Below the pieces are notes generated by a model. That model saw only the letters and a list, made by a program, of their open reading frames with translations. It was not told the DNA's origin and did no database searches. Positions 16,400 to 24,447 of a stretch of 47,177 nucleotides of DNA are shown piece after piece. Source of the DNA: DASCQC01 sp036012865 (GTDB lineage: Bacteria > Pseudomonadota > Gammaproteobacteria > Comchoanobacterales > Comchoanobacteraceae); contig DASCQC010000023.1 of assembly GCA_036012865.1 (NCBI GenBank), positions 1 to 47,177 of the forward strand. Direction: 5' to 3'. The position numbers and the translations under genes were made by a program. The first letter of the stretch is position 1. Every line of letters starts with the position of its first letter.

Positions 16400-17350
16400 A
16401 TGAAATTGGAACAATTAACTCAACTTTATTACTACATGACACTAAGTCGCGAGTTTGATAAAAAGGCTATTTGGCTCCAACGTACTGGAAGACTTGGAAC
16501 CTTCCCCTCTGGATTTCACCATGAAGCCATTTTCACAGCCACGGCCATGGCACTCGACCCCCATGATCTTTATTGCCCCTATTACCGTGATCATGCTGCC
16601 CTGCTATACCGAGGAGTCACAATCCTTGAACTCTTAATGTATTGGGGTGGGTATGAAGAAGGACTTAATTATAAAGACTCTCATGACTTTCCTATTTGTG
16701 TCCCTATAGCAACTCAACTCCCTCATGCCGCAGGCGCCAGCCTTGCCTTTAAATTATCCCATAAAAAAAGAACCGTTCTTTGCTCCTGTGGTGATGGGGC
16801 AACATCTAAAGGCGATTTCTATGAAACACTCAACTTTGCTAAAATCCATCAACTCCCCCTTATTATTTTAGTCAACAATAACCAATGGGCTATTTCAGTA
16901 CCTCTGCATGAACAGAGCGCAACCACCCAACTCACCCAAAAAGCTCAAGCCTTTGACATTCCTGCGTATCAAGTTAACGGCTATCATGCCGAAGAAGTTT
17001 ATCATGCAGTTAGTCAAGCAAAGCGTGATAGTCTTAATGGTCCAGTTCTAATTGAAACCATTACTTATAGAGTATGCGACCACACAACGGCCGACAACGC
17101 AGAGCACTACCAGCCAGCTAAAAAGAGAGAAGCTGCCCTCAAACACGATCCTATACAGCATGTATTAAATCTTATCGCTAAACACCCAGATTCATCAGAC
17201 TTTGAAAAAGAAACCCTCGACAACCAAATAAACAACACAATTGAACAGGCTGTTAATCAATACCTAGCCCTACCTCAACCACAGTTCAACACAATGTTCG
17301 AACACCTATACCACGACACTCAGACCCACCATGAACATAACATTAGCTAA
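16400..17350 (+). CDS. pdhA: 2-oxoacid dehydrogenase E1 component, alpha subunit
   Basis: Thiamine-diphosphate E1 alpha of 316 residues, somewhat shorter than the usual 340-370. The ThDP/Mg motif runs from GDGATSKGDFYE to NNNQWAIS (near 133-169). YYRDHAALLYRG and the loop YRVCDHTTADNAEHY are typical of the E1 alpha class used by pyruvate and branched-chain complexes. Coupling to a leucine-dehydrogenase-like gene favours branched-chain 2-oxoacid or dual use over a pure pyruvate dehydrogenase. It overlaps the beta gene by 20 bases. Confidence 0.9.
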   Translation: MKLEQLTQLYYYMTLSREFDKKAIWLQRTGRLGTFPSGFHHEAIFTATAMALDPHDLYCPYYRDHAALLYRGVTILELLMYWGGYEEGLNYKDSHDFPICVPIATQLPHAAGASLAFKLSHKKRTVLCSCGDGATSKGDFYETLNFAKIHQLPLIILVNNNQWAISVPLHEQSATTQLTQKAQAFDIPAYQVNGYHAEEVYHAVSQAKRDSLNGPVLIETITYRVCDHTTADNAEHYQPAKKREAALKHDPIQHVLNLIAKHPDSSDFEKETLDNQINNTIEQAVNQYLALPQPQFNTMFEHLYHDTQTHHEHNIS

Positions 17351-18299
17351 AAGCTTAAACCAATCCTTGCTAGATATTTTGGATCAAAACGAAAAATCCG
17401 TATTGATTGGTGAAGACATTGCCCAAAACGGCGGGGTTTTTAAAATCACTGAAAATCTTTACCAAAAGCATCCCAATCGAGTCATTAATAGCCCGATTGC
17501 TGAAACTCTACTCGGAGGACTCGCAGTTGGACTCTCTACCCAAGGGATGCTACCTATTATTGAATTTCAATTTAGCGGATTCATGTACCCTGCTATGGAA
17601 CAAATCATTCATCATGCAGCTCGCATGCGAAACAGAACTAGAGGAAGGTTAACTTGCCCCATTATTTATAGAGCCCCCTTTGGAGGCGGTATTGGCGCAC
17701 CAGAACATCACTCTGAAAGCCCAGAGGCATACTTTGCGCACACCCCAGGCTTAAGAGTCATTATCCCTTCTTGCCCTGAAGCTGGAGACTCTCTACTTAA
17801 ACAATCAGCACAATGTCAAGACCCTGTTATATTTCTTGAGCCCAAAAGAATCTACCAACGACTTTTTTCATCATCCAGCCCTTCCAATAAGCCCTACACG
17901 CTCGGAAAAGCTAACGTTTGGATCGAAGGTAAAGAATTAACCATGATTAGCTGGGGCGCTATGTTACTGGACTGTTATGAGCTAGTTAAACAAAACAATA
18001 TTCATGCTGACTTAATTGATCTTTCTAGCATTAAACCCATAGACTGGCCCACCTTAATACAGTCCATTCAAAAAACCAGTCGGTGCGTTATCGTTCAAGA
18101 ATCCCCCCTCACTTGTAGCGTAGGGTCAGAAATTGCAAGCTATCTATCACGACATTGCTTTAGTGAACTTAAAGCTCCTATTGAAATTGTATCAGGCTAT
18201 GATACTATTATGCCTTACTATCAGCTTGAACAAGAGTATTTACCTTCAAGCGATAGAATCGAACAAGCTATTTGCAACGTCTTGGAGTATGAGTGCTAA
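17331..18299 (+). CDS. pdhB: 2-oxoacid dehydrogenase E1 component, beta subunit
   Basis: The 322 residues match E1 beta: LIGEDIAQNGGVFKIT (near 25-40), SPIAETLLGGLAVGLS, EFQFSGFMYPAMEQI, GGGIGAPEHHSESPEAYF and the C-terminal transketolase domain with ISWGAM and DLSSIKPID. It forms the alpha2beta2 E1 with the preceding gene and hands acyl groups to the E2 lipoyl arm. It overlaps pdhA by 20 bases and the E2 gene by seven. Confidence 0.93.
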   Translation: MNITLAKSLNQSLLDILDQNEKSVLIGEDIAQNGGVFKITENLYQKHPNRVINSPIAETLLGGLAVGLSTQGMLPIIEFQFSGFMYPAMEQIIHHAARMRNRTRGRLTCPIIYRAPFGGGIGAPEHHSESPEAYFAHTPGLRVIIPSCPEAGDSLLKQSAQCQDPVIFLEPKRIYQRLFSSSSPSNKPYTLGKANVWIEGKELTMISWGAMLLDCYELVKQNNIHADLIDLSSIKPIDWPTLIQSIQKTSRCVIVQESPLTCSVGSEIASYLSRHCFSELKAPIEIVSGYDTIMPYYQLEQEYLPSSDRIEQAICNVLEYEC

Positions 18300-19318
18300 T
18301 TGAATTCAAGTTACCAGATGTCGGAGAAGGACTGCATCAAGCCACTATCCATGAATGGCACGTCAATATTAATGACTATATAACAGCGGAAGACAATATA
18401 GTCTCCATTGAAACAGCAAAATCACTCATCGACATCCCCGCTCCCTTTGAAGGCATTATAAAAAAAATATTTCATGCCGTCGGAAGTACGATTGGGGTTG
18501 GTTGTACTTTAGTTGAAATAGAATCCAAACAACCGACCAACACCATCGCAGGAAAAATGCCATCAAAAGAGATTAGCTTAGAACCACTCCATCATATTTC
18601 AGCCTTACCCAGTGCCAAAAGAGCTGCAAAATCATCCAATATTTCTCTTGAATCTATTGCTAAATGGCGACCTAATAAAACCATAACACCCAAAGATATT
18701 CAAGAATTTTTAGCCCTTAAAAACACCAACCTTACTCCAGACTCTTTTGTTGAACTTCTTAGTAAGAGCTGGAAGCAGAATGTTCATACTAATATTTTTG
18801 AAGACCTCTATTTAGACCCAGACACTAAAGATATTAATGCTCATTTACTGTATGCCTGTGGCAAAGCCCTGAATGACCATACGGATTTAAACATCTATTG
18901 GAATATGGACAAAAAGGAAAAAGTCCAACTAGATGAGATAGAACTCGGAATGGCCATCGATACTGAAGTTGGAACACGCATTCCTAGTTTTACTTGGGAT
19001 AACCAACAAACTCTGCACTCCCTTCGAGAGCATATCAATACCCTGAAAATAAAGGCCCATGAAAACAGCCTAACTAAATTCAAACCCTACAGCTGTGTTA
19101 TCACCAATATCGGGCACATTGCAGGCAAGTACGCTACGCCTATACTCCCTCCAGGGTGCAGCTTTATTTTAGCCATTGGAAAATCTAGAATCCCTCCAGG
19201 TTGTAGTTTAAAGCTATTGCCGATGACACTTACCTTCAACCACCTTGCAATGACTGGCGCTCAAGCTGCCTACTTTTTAAAATCCATCATACAATATATG
19301 CCCGGGGAAATTGGCTAA
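18293..19318 (+). CDS. pdhC: 2-oxoacid dehydrogenase E2 (dihydrolipoamide acyltransferase), divergent active site
   Basis: The 341 residues carry one lipoyl domain (1-75; lipoyl Lys43 in IETAKS), a peripheral-subunit-binding domain (near 99-140, PSAKRAAKSSNISLESI; the usual GTG-GRI turn is replaced) and a C-terminal acyltransferase core. The canonical DHxxxDG reads NHLAMTG (316-322): the catalytic His317 is kept, the second Asp is Thr321 and the first Asp is Asn. Some E2 subfamilies tolerate Thr there, so activity is still possible. The start is GTG with GGAG six bases upstream. No E3 gene follows, so lipoamide dehydrogenase must come from elsewhere. Confidence 0.88.
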   Translation: MLIEFKLPDVGEGLHQATIHEWHVNINDYITAEDNIVSIETAKSLIDIPAPFEGIIKKIFHAVGSTIGVGCTLVEIESKQPTNTIAGKMPSKEISLEPLHHISALPSAKRAAKSSNISLESIAKWRPNKTITPKDIQEFLALKNTNLTPDSFVELLSKSWKQNVHTNIFEDLYLDPDTKDINAHLLYACGKALNDHTDLNIYWNMDKKEKVQLDEIELGMAIDTEVGTRIPSFTWDNQQTLHSLREHINTLKIKAHENSLTKFKPYSCVITNIGHIAGKYATPILPPGCSFILAIGKSRIPPGCSLKLLPMTLTFNHLAMTGAQAAYFLKSIIQYMPGEIG

Positions 19319-19565
19319 CTTGACACCAAGTTTCTAGCCAACATGCGATTAAGATAACACCAGCCATTGATAATAAATCTCTTTTAATGCATATTAAACT
19401 GACTTAATGAATTATCATTGCTTATGATGGGTTATTAAAACTTAGATGTAGTCTATCAATCTAGTTGCCTATAATGGCGATTTACAGAGTGTATATCCGT
19501 CATACTTGCAATCCGGAGATCCCTTATTCATTTGTAACTGCCAATTAAAAACCATATTCTAGCTA
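19319..19565. other. Intergenic, no feature recognised
   Basis: This 247-base convergent gap between the E2 gene and the basic-tailed orphan gene has no convincing ORF, tRNA or strong terminator hairpin. It is AT-rich, with several in-frame stops in all frames. Confidence 0.5.
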
Positions 19566-20264
19566 CTAAGGCGACCTTCTTTTTCGACGATGACTATCAG
19601 CACCCTCCAAGCTTCTTTTCAAACCTATAGGAGTAGGTGTATTACTCCTACTCACAGTGCTATCCGTATCTATTCTTGATGGAGAAAGTTCATTTGACAA
19701 AGACCCCCGTTCTTCGGATAATTTATTCTGATTAGGTTGTGCCACTTGGCTCACATATGTTATAAATCGAATACATGAATCAACTGAATTAAGCAGCTCT
19801 TGCATCTTCTGATTGGGTGACTTACCTTTAATATCGTCTGAATATTTAGCTGATCTGTCCAACGGGCGAAATTCCTTTTTGTATTTCTTGATAGCCGAAC
19901 TAACGGTATCTAAGCTTTTTTTCTCAGGCAACGTACTGTACATCATCATTTTCTTATTTTCAGATATACTCTTATTATCTCTTAATCTTAATATCCTTCT
20001 GGCAATATCTCGTTGTTTCGTAAAGATTTTCTTATACATGGAAATAGCTTCATCCATGGACATTTTATATTGACCATATTTTTTGCTATCAAAAGTAATC
20101 CCATCATTGAGATTGATCAACTCGAAAGCATCATAGACCCTATCTTCAGGGATACTATTATATTGAAAATGGTGCTCATAAGCTTCATTGATAAATTTTA
20201 TCCTGTTATTTAACTTTTCACGTATTTTAGCCTCGCGCCTCGCTATTCTTTCTTCTTTTGTCAT
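19566..20264 (-). CDS. Orphan charged protein with NLS-like basic C-terminus; candidate effector
   Basis: I do not recognise this 232-residue protein. It is highly charged with predicted helical stretches (residues 1-30 KEERIARREAKIREKLNNR, 75-110 and 120-140). Its last 50 residues are Ser/Thr/Pro/Asn-rich and look disordered. It ends KRSLEGADSHRRKRRSP: KR at 216-217 and RRKRR at 226-230, the pattern of a eukaryotic nuclear localisation signal. There is no signal peptide or membrane helix. AGGAGG six bases before the ATG makes expression likely, and its upstream region shares a 14-base element with the RCC1 gene. A host-targeted protein is inference; a nucleic-acid-binding bacterial protein is the alternative. 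Confidence 0.75.
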   Translation of the reverse strand: MTKEERIARREAKIREKLNNRIKFINEAYEHHFQYNSIPEDRVYDAFELINLNDGITFDSKKYGQYKMSMDEAISMYKKIFTKQRDIARRILRLRDNKSISENKKMMMYSTLPEKKSLDTVSSAIKKYKKEFRPLDRSAKYSDDIKGKSPNQKMQELLNSVDSCIRFITYVSQVAQPNQNKLSEERGSLSNELSPSRIDTDSTVSRSNTPTPIGLKRSLEGADSHRRKRRSP

Positions 20265-20285
20265 TTAAACCTCCTACTTATTGAT

Positions 20286-20300
20286 ATTATAGTATAAAAT
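20286..20300 (-). promoter_or_regulatory. Putative promoter of the orphan gene; element shared with the RCC1 gene
   Basis: The minus strand reads ATTTTATACTATAAT, with TATACT and TATAAT 22-33 bases before the ATG. Fourteen bases are identical to the element at 1572-1585. No clear -35 box is visible. Confidence 0.4.
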
Positions 20301-20496
20301 AAACAAGTATTTGGAAATTACATAAAAATTATATTTACAGCAGGTTATATACGAAGGCATTAATTAGAGAGCCACTATTGAGACTAAGTGTTGGTAGGTT
20401 CTATTAAGCTCACAGCATATAACAACATCTTATTGCTTGATCATTGATTATCACCTCTAAAAAATCATACTCTGGTGAGTGCGGAAAATTATTGTG

Positions 20497-21513
20497 TTAT
20501 GAGGCTAAATACTGATGATAAAAACCCTCTAAAGTAGAATATAAATCTTGAGAAATATCACAAGATGAACGAATGACATACAAGTTGGATGAATGGTTTA
20601 AATGTTTTACTTTAACCCAATCTTTCATGGTCATAAACGTAACGTCTACGATGTCATCTGCTGCAATAAGACCATGATCAGCAACAGCATGCGACTTTAC
20701 TTCAATACCGAGTTCATGTAACTGTTGAATTAATTTTGATCTGTTACCAATGCCTGCCATAAGGTTGATCGTTTGGCCCTTAAATTTACTAAGTGGTAAT
20801 GTGGTTGAAAAATTATTAGCAGGACAGACCCCAGTCGGCCTTATCGAAAACCCTTTGGGATCATCCCTGAGCACCAAACAATCAACCTCATTTAATTTAG
20901 AAGCAGGCTGCCTCAATGGACCAATCGGCAAACAGCAACCATTGCCAATGTTGCGCTTAGAATCCATCACAACAAACTCTAAATCCCGATAAATATTTGG
21001 GTTTTGCAAACCATCATCAGAAATTATCACATCACAACCTTGCGAATCAATGAGGTGCTGAATAGCCTCTGAACGATCATTGGAAACAGCAATGGGGGTC
21101 TTTTTATTCAATAGATAAGACATCATAAGAGGCTCATCCCCTACCTCATGATAAGTATGGGTGCCCTTAACTACCATGAGTCCTTTCAAACAGCGACCAT
21201 AACCTCGACTAACTATACCCGGTTGCAACCCTTTTGACTGAAGAAACTCAACCAGCGCCATAACAAAAGGTGTTTTTCCCTCACCTCCAACAGAAATATT
21301 TCCAACAACCCACACAGGCTTAACATAGGGTTGGGGAAGAAAGAACATTTGCACAACTGAGTGCCTTAGAGCATAAAGAGATCGATAAATCAACTCAAAC
21401 ACCCTTAGAGGACTAAACCATGCGGGCTTATGCTGTCGCCACAACCAACGAGAAAACTCAAATCGTATACAATTGCCCAATTTGTGGGTAAGATTAATCA
21501 CCCAATCCCTCAC
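20497..21513 (-). CDS. lpxK: Tetraacyldisaccharide 4'-kinase
   Basis: Phosphorylates the 4' position of the lipid A disaccharide at the inner membrane. The 338 residues include the P-loop GNISVGGEGKTP (71-82), SRGYG (near 103), DEPLMM and the D-D-G-L-Q motif (ISDDGLQNP) typical of LpxK. The N-terminal hydrophobic stretch (near 40-60) anchors it. It overlaps the end of msbA by 20 bases, the common msbA-lpxK pair, so its product and the lipid A flippase are made together. Confidence 0.95.
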   Translation of the reverse strand: MRDWVINLTHKLGNCIRFEFSRWLWRQHKPAWFSPLRVFELIYRSLYALRHSVVQMFFLPQPYVKPVWVVGNISVGGEGKTPFVMALVEFLQSKGLQPGIVSRGYGRCLKGLMVVKGTHTYHEVGDEPLMMSYLLNKKTPIAVSNDRSEAIQHLIDSQGCDVIISDDGLQNPNIYRDLEFVVMDSKRNIGNGCCLPIGPLRQPASKLNEVDCLVLRDDPKGFSIRPTGVCPANNFSTTLPLSKFKGQTINLMAGIGNRSKLIQQLHELGIEVKSHAVADHGLIAADDIVDVTFMTMKDWVKVKHLNHSSNLYVIRSSCDISQDLYSTLEGFYHQYLAS

Positions 21514-23206
21514 AAAACTGGCGATAATCTAAATGATTCTGTAGCAGCAGCTCGTGAGGCCCCTCAGCTTGAATCTCACCATCTACAATAAAAATAACTC
21601 GATCAAACAGATCAACATAATCGATACTGTGTGTCACACAAACCATCAGACGTTTCTTTGAAAACCTCATCACAGCATCCCATAAGGCTTTTTCATTAAC
21701 AACATCTAATGAAGACGTTACTTCATCTAACAAGAGTACATCTGCTGATTTATATAAAGCTCTAGCCAAAGATAAACGCTGATATTGTCCGCCTGATAGA
21801 TCACGAAACCCCTTGCCCAGCCTTAAATCAACACCCCCTAAATTATGAACATCATCATACAACTGGACCACTTTCAAGACTTCCTTAATACGACCCAGAT
21901 CAAATACATCTTGGGCATAAGCAACATTGTCTGCCACACTGCCTGAAATAACATCTGAACTTTGTGAAGCCATGGTTATGTTTTGTCGAAAATAGTTGCA
22001 ATTATCCTTCGTCATGGGGATCCCATCAAAGGATATATCCCCTCTAGTCTCTTCAAGGTAATACCCACACAACAATTTAAGCAAGGTTGATTTACCTGAG
22101 CCTGATGGGCCAATAATAGCAATCTTTTCACCTTTTTTCATGTTGATTGAAATATTGTTTAGGCCTGTATTCTTAGTGTCATTATAGGAAAAACAAACCG
22201 CCTTCAGATCAATGTTACCAATTGTCTTATGTGTCATGTCAATATGAGGCTCTTTAATAATATCAAAATAAGAAAATACTCCCTCAGCTCCTGCAATCCC
22301 CTTTTGAACTTCGGCATTCAGTTCAGTAAGGCTTCTTAAAGGTCTTAAAAACTGCAGTAAAATAGCCACAAACGCAACGAACGATCCTAAACTTACCTCA
22401 ATGTACTGATGACCTATAACATACGCAATAATGACGGCAGGAGATGCGGCTAAAAGCTGAACACACGAACTGGTTAATCCAGAGATCATATTCACCCTAA
22501 GCTCATGATGCCTATTGGCCACCAATCGTTCGTCTAGTCGCTCAGATTCAAAGGTTTCTGATTGATGCATTTTAACCACATCAATACGATTTAAAACTTC
22601 GTTGGCATGCTGTGTCACATGAGCAACTGAATCTTGCAATCGTCGACTGTAGTGCCTTGATCTTGTCCCACCGAGTTGAATAGCAAAGTAAGTAATAGGG
22701 CCGCATACACAGGTGATGATAAAAAGTTTCCAGCTAATAAAAAGCATGCTCAATAATAAGCCAATAATCAGAGTTCCATCTCTTAAAGCATTCAAAAGAA
22801 CTGTTGTTGAAGCATTGGCTACCTGTTCAATATTATATAAAATACAAGAGAGAATTGAACTGGTATTATTCTTGTTGAAAAATATTCTTGGAAGACGTAA
22901 TACATGGCTAAACAACTTACTTCTCATGGAGAGTATGACTGACCTTCCAGCATAGGTTATCATGTACCTAGAGCTAAAGTTCAAAACACCCCTAACTAAG
23001 AAGAAGATCAAAATCAACCATGGCATAAACCTTAAAACTTCAAAAAAGTTCTGTTCAAAACCACCGTCAATAGTGTACTTAAGTGCCAGGGCTAAAGACG
23101 CATCCAATAAAGAAGCAAACAGAGCCAACACGCCACCGACCAAAAGATGAAATCGATAGGGCTTAGCCTCATCAGCAACACGCCAAAATACCCCAGCACT
23201 CGACAT
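21494..23206 (-). CDS. msbA: Lipid A export ATP-binding/permease protein MsbA
   Basis: Half-size ABC exporter that flips lipid A-core across the inner membrane. Six transmembrane helices fill residues 20-300. The C-terminal ATPase has Walker A GPSGSGKST, Q-loop, signature LSGGQYQRLSLARAL, Walker B VLLLDEVTSSLD and the H-loop VTHS. I start at the ATG at 23206 (570 residues), which has AAGGG seven to eight bases upstream. An in-frame ATG at 23221 adds five residues with a poorer site. Pairing with lpxK supports MsbA over other exporters. Confidence 0.92.
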   Translation of the reverse strand: MSSAGVFWRVADEAKPYRFHLLVGGVLALFASLLDASLALALKYTIDGGFEQNFFEVLRFMPWLILIFFLVRGVLNFSSRYMITYAGRSVILSMRSKLFSHVLRLPRIFFNKNNTSSILSCILYNIEQVANASTTVLLNALRDGTLIIGLLLSMLFISWKLFIITCVCGPITYFAIQLGGTRSRHYSRRLQDSVAHVTQHANEVLNRIDVVKMHQSETFESERLDERLVANRHHELRVNMISGLTSSCVQLLAASPAVIIAYVIGHQYIEVSLGSFVAFVAILLQFLRPLRSLTELNAEVQKGIAGAEGVFSYFDIIKEPHIDMTHKTIGNIDLKAVCFSYNDTKNTGLNNISINMKKGEKIAIIGPSGSGKSTLLKLLCGYYLEETRGDISFDGIPMTKDNCNYFRQNITMASQSSDVISGSVADNVAYAQDVFDLGRIKEVLKVVQLYDDVHNLGGVDLRLGKGFRDLSGGQYQRLSLARALYKSADVLLLDEVTSSLDVVNEKALWDAVMRFSKKRLMVCVTHSIDYVDLFDRVIFIVDGEIQAEGPHELLLQNHLDYRQFCEGLGD

Positions 23207-23232
23207 TTTTGTACCCTTCATTCAGAGCTTTC

Positions 23233-23673
23233 TTAAGAGCCGTCCTTTTCCTTAGAAGCAGCTTCTTGCATTTGCCTGAATCTTGATTCAAAATCAACAG
23301 GAGCCAAGTAAAGCACAGGAAATCCAGCCCTGGAAACCATCGCTGATATAGTCTCTCTCGCATAAGGGTACAGTAAATTAGGGCAAAAACTTTCTAAAAT
23401 ATGATCTTGTTGCTTATCATACCCTGAAACTTGAAAAATACCACCCTGGATGACCTGAGCAGAAAAGAGTTCTTTATCGGCTAATTTCACCTTAACTTCA
23501 ATATCAAGAATAACCTCATAGCGATTCTCAGCAATTAATTTATGCTTAACATCCAGTTCAAAATGAGCATCAGGTTGATACTTATCTTTGATTTCATAAG
23601 TTCTCATGTGGCCCGTAAAAGCTTGTAAATGAGTTTGAACTTGCTCAATCACAAAGGTTTGTTTTGCAGTCAT
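23233..23673 (-). CDS. secB: Protein-export chaperone SecB
   Basis: The 146-residue tetrameric chaperone keeps preproteins unfolded and delivers them to SecA. The family core is visible: QGGIFQVSG, then CPNLLYPYARETISAMVSRA and GFPVLYLAPVDF. The acidic or charged C-terminal tail that contacts SecA is shortened and ends KEKDGS. It follows grxC by ten bases in the conserved rhodanese-grxC-secB order. Confidence 0.96.
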   Translation of the reverse strand: MTAKQTFVIEQVQTHLQAFTGHMRTYEIKDKYQPDAHFELDVKHKLIAENRYEVILDIEVKVKLADKELFSAQVIQGGIFQVSGYDKQQDHILESFCPNLLYPYARETISAMVSRAGFPVLYLAPVDFESRFRQMQEAASKEKDGS

Positions 23674-23683
23674 AGTTTCACTC

Positions 23684-23944
23684 CTATTTGTTTTGACCTA
23701 TTAAATGGTCAAGTTTTCCCGAAGCATCAAATTCCTGAAGATCTGTAAAACCTCCAACAAATTGACCCTGGACAAAAATTTGAGGTAAAGTCCTCATATT
23801 TGTTTTGGCAACCAAAGATGCTATCTCATCATAATTACCCTCTAAATTATGCTCAGTATACGCTAATTCTTTCGATTTCAACAGCGCTTTTGCATAATCA
23901 CAATACGGGCAATGATCTTTGGTGTATACAATAATTTCTATCAT
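23684..23944 (-). CDS. grxC: Glutaredoxin 3
   Basis: The 86-residue dithiol glutaredoxin has active site CPYC (Cys12 and Cys15), the cis-Pro in TLPQIFV and the glutathione-binding GGFTDLQEFDASGKL. It reduces protein disulfides with glutathione in the cytoplasm. It starts one base after the rhodanese stop, and secB follows. Confidence 0.96.
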   Translation of the reverse strand: MIEIIVYTKDHCPYCDYAKALLKSKELAYTEHNLEGNYDEIASLVAKTNMRTLPQIFVQGQFVGGFTDLQEFDASGKLDHLIGQNK

Positions 23945-23945
23945 G

Positions 23946-24371
23946 TTAACTATTTCCTTTCTTTAATACAAAGCCGGCTTCTTTCCAAGCATCAATTCCC
24001 CCAATAAGGTAACTGACTGAAGTTTTATTATTCTCGCGAGCTGATTTGATTAACCCTGATGAATCTATGCCTGATTTACAGCAAACAACCCACTTATTAT
24101 ATTTAGGTTGATTAAAATCTAGTTTAGCAAATCGCTCACTGTCCATCTGCCTGGCGTTTGGAATATGACCGGATGCAAAATCTTTGGGATCTCTAAGGTC
24201 AATAATCTCATAACCTTTATTAAGCGCATGACTCAACTCTTCTGGCGCCATGCCTCCCCGACTCAACTCTTTGGACTGAAGTTCTTCTAAAAAAATTAAA
24301 AGAACAACCATAACCAACAAAAGCAATAATAGCCAATTGCTTAACAAAAACTGTAGAAATTCATTCATCAC
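23946..24371 (-). CDS. Membrane-anchored rhodanese-like protein (YibN type)
   Basis: Residues 8-28 form a single membrane helix. Residues 40-135 are a rhodanese domain with IIDLRDPKDFASGHIPNA and the catalytic loop VVCCKSGIDS (Cys-Lys-Ser-Gly-Ile-Asp). It is probably a sulfur carrier or transferase at the cytoplasmic face; the exact substrate of YibN proteins is not settled. First gene of rhodanese-grxC-secB, divergent from gpmI with 76 bases between starts. Two consecutive ATG codons open the ORF. Confidence 0.9.
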   Translation of the reverse strand: MMNEFLQFLLSNWLLLLLLVMVVLLIFLEELQSKELSRGGMAPEELSHALNKGYEIIDLRDPKDFASGHIPNARQMDSERFAKLDFNQPKYNKWVVCCKSGIDSSGLIKSARENNKTSVSYLIGGIDAWKEAGFVLKKGNS

Positions 24372-24447
24372 TTAAACCTTTATCTTAATATTCCATGTTG
24401 CATAGATTAATGCTAAAATGACTTCGCTTCAAGTATTCTGAACAAAA

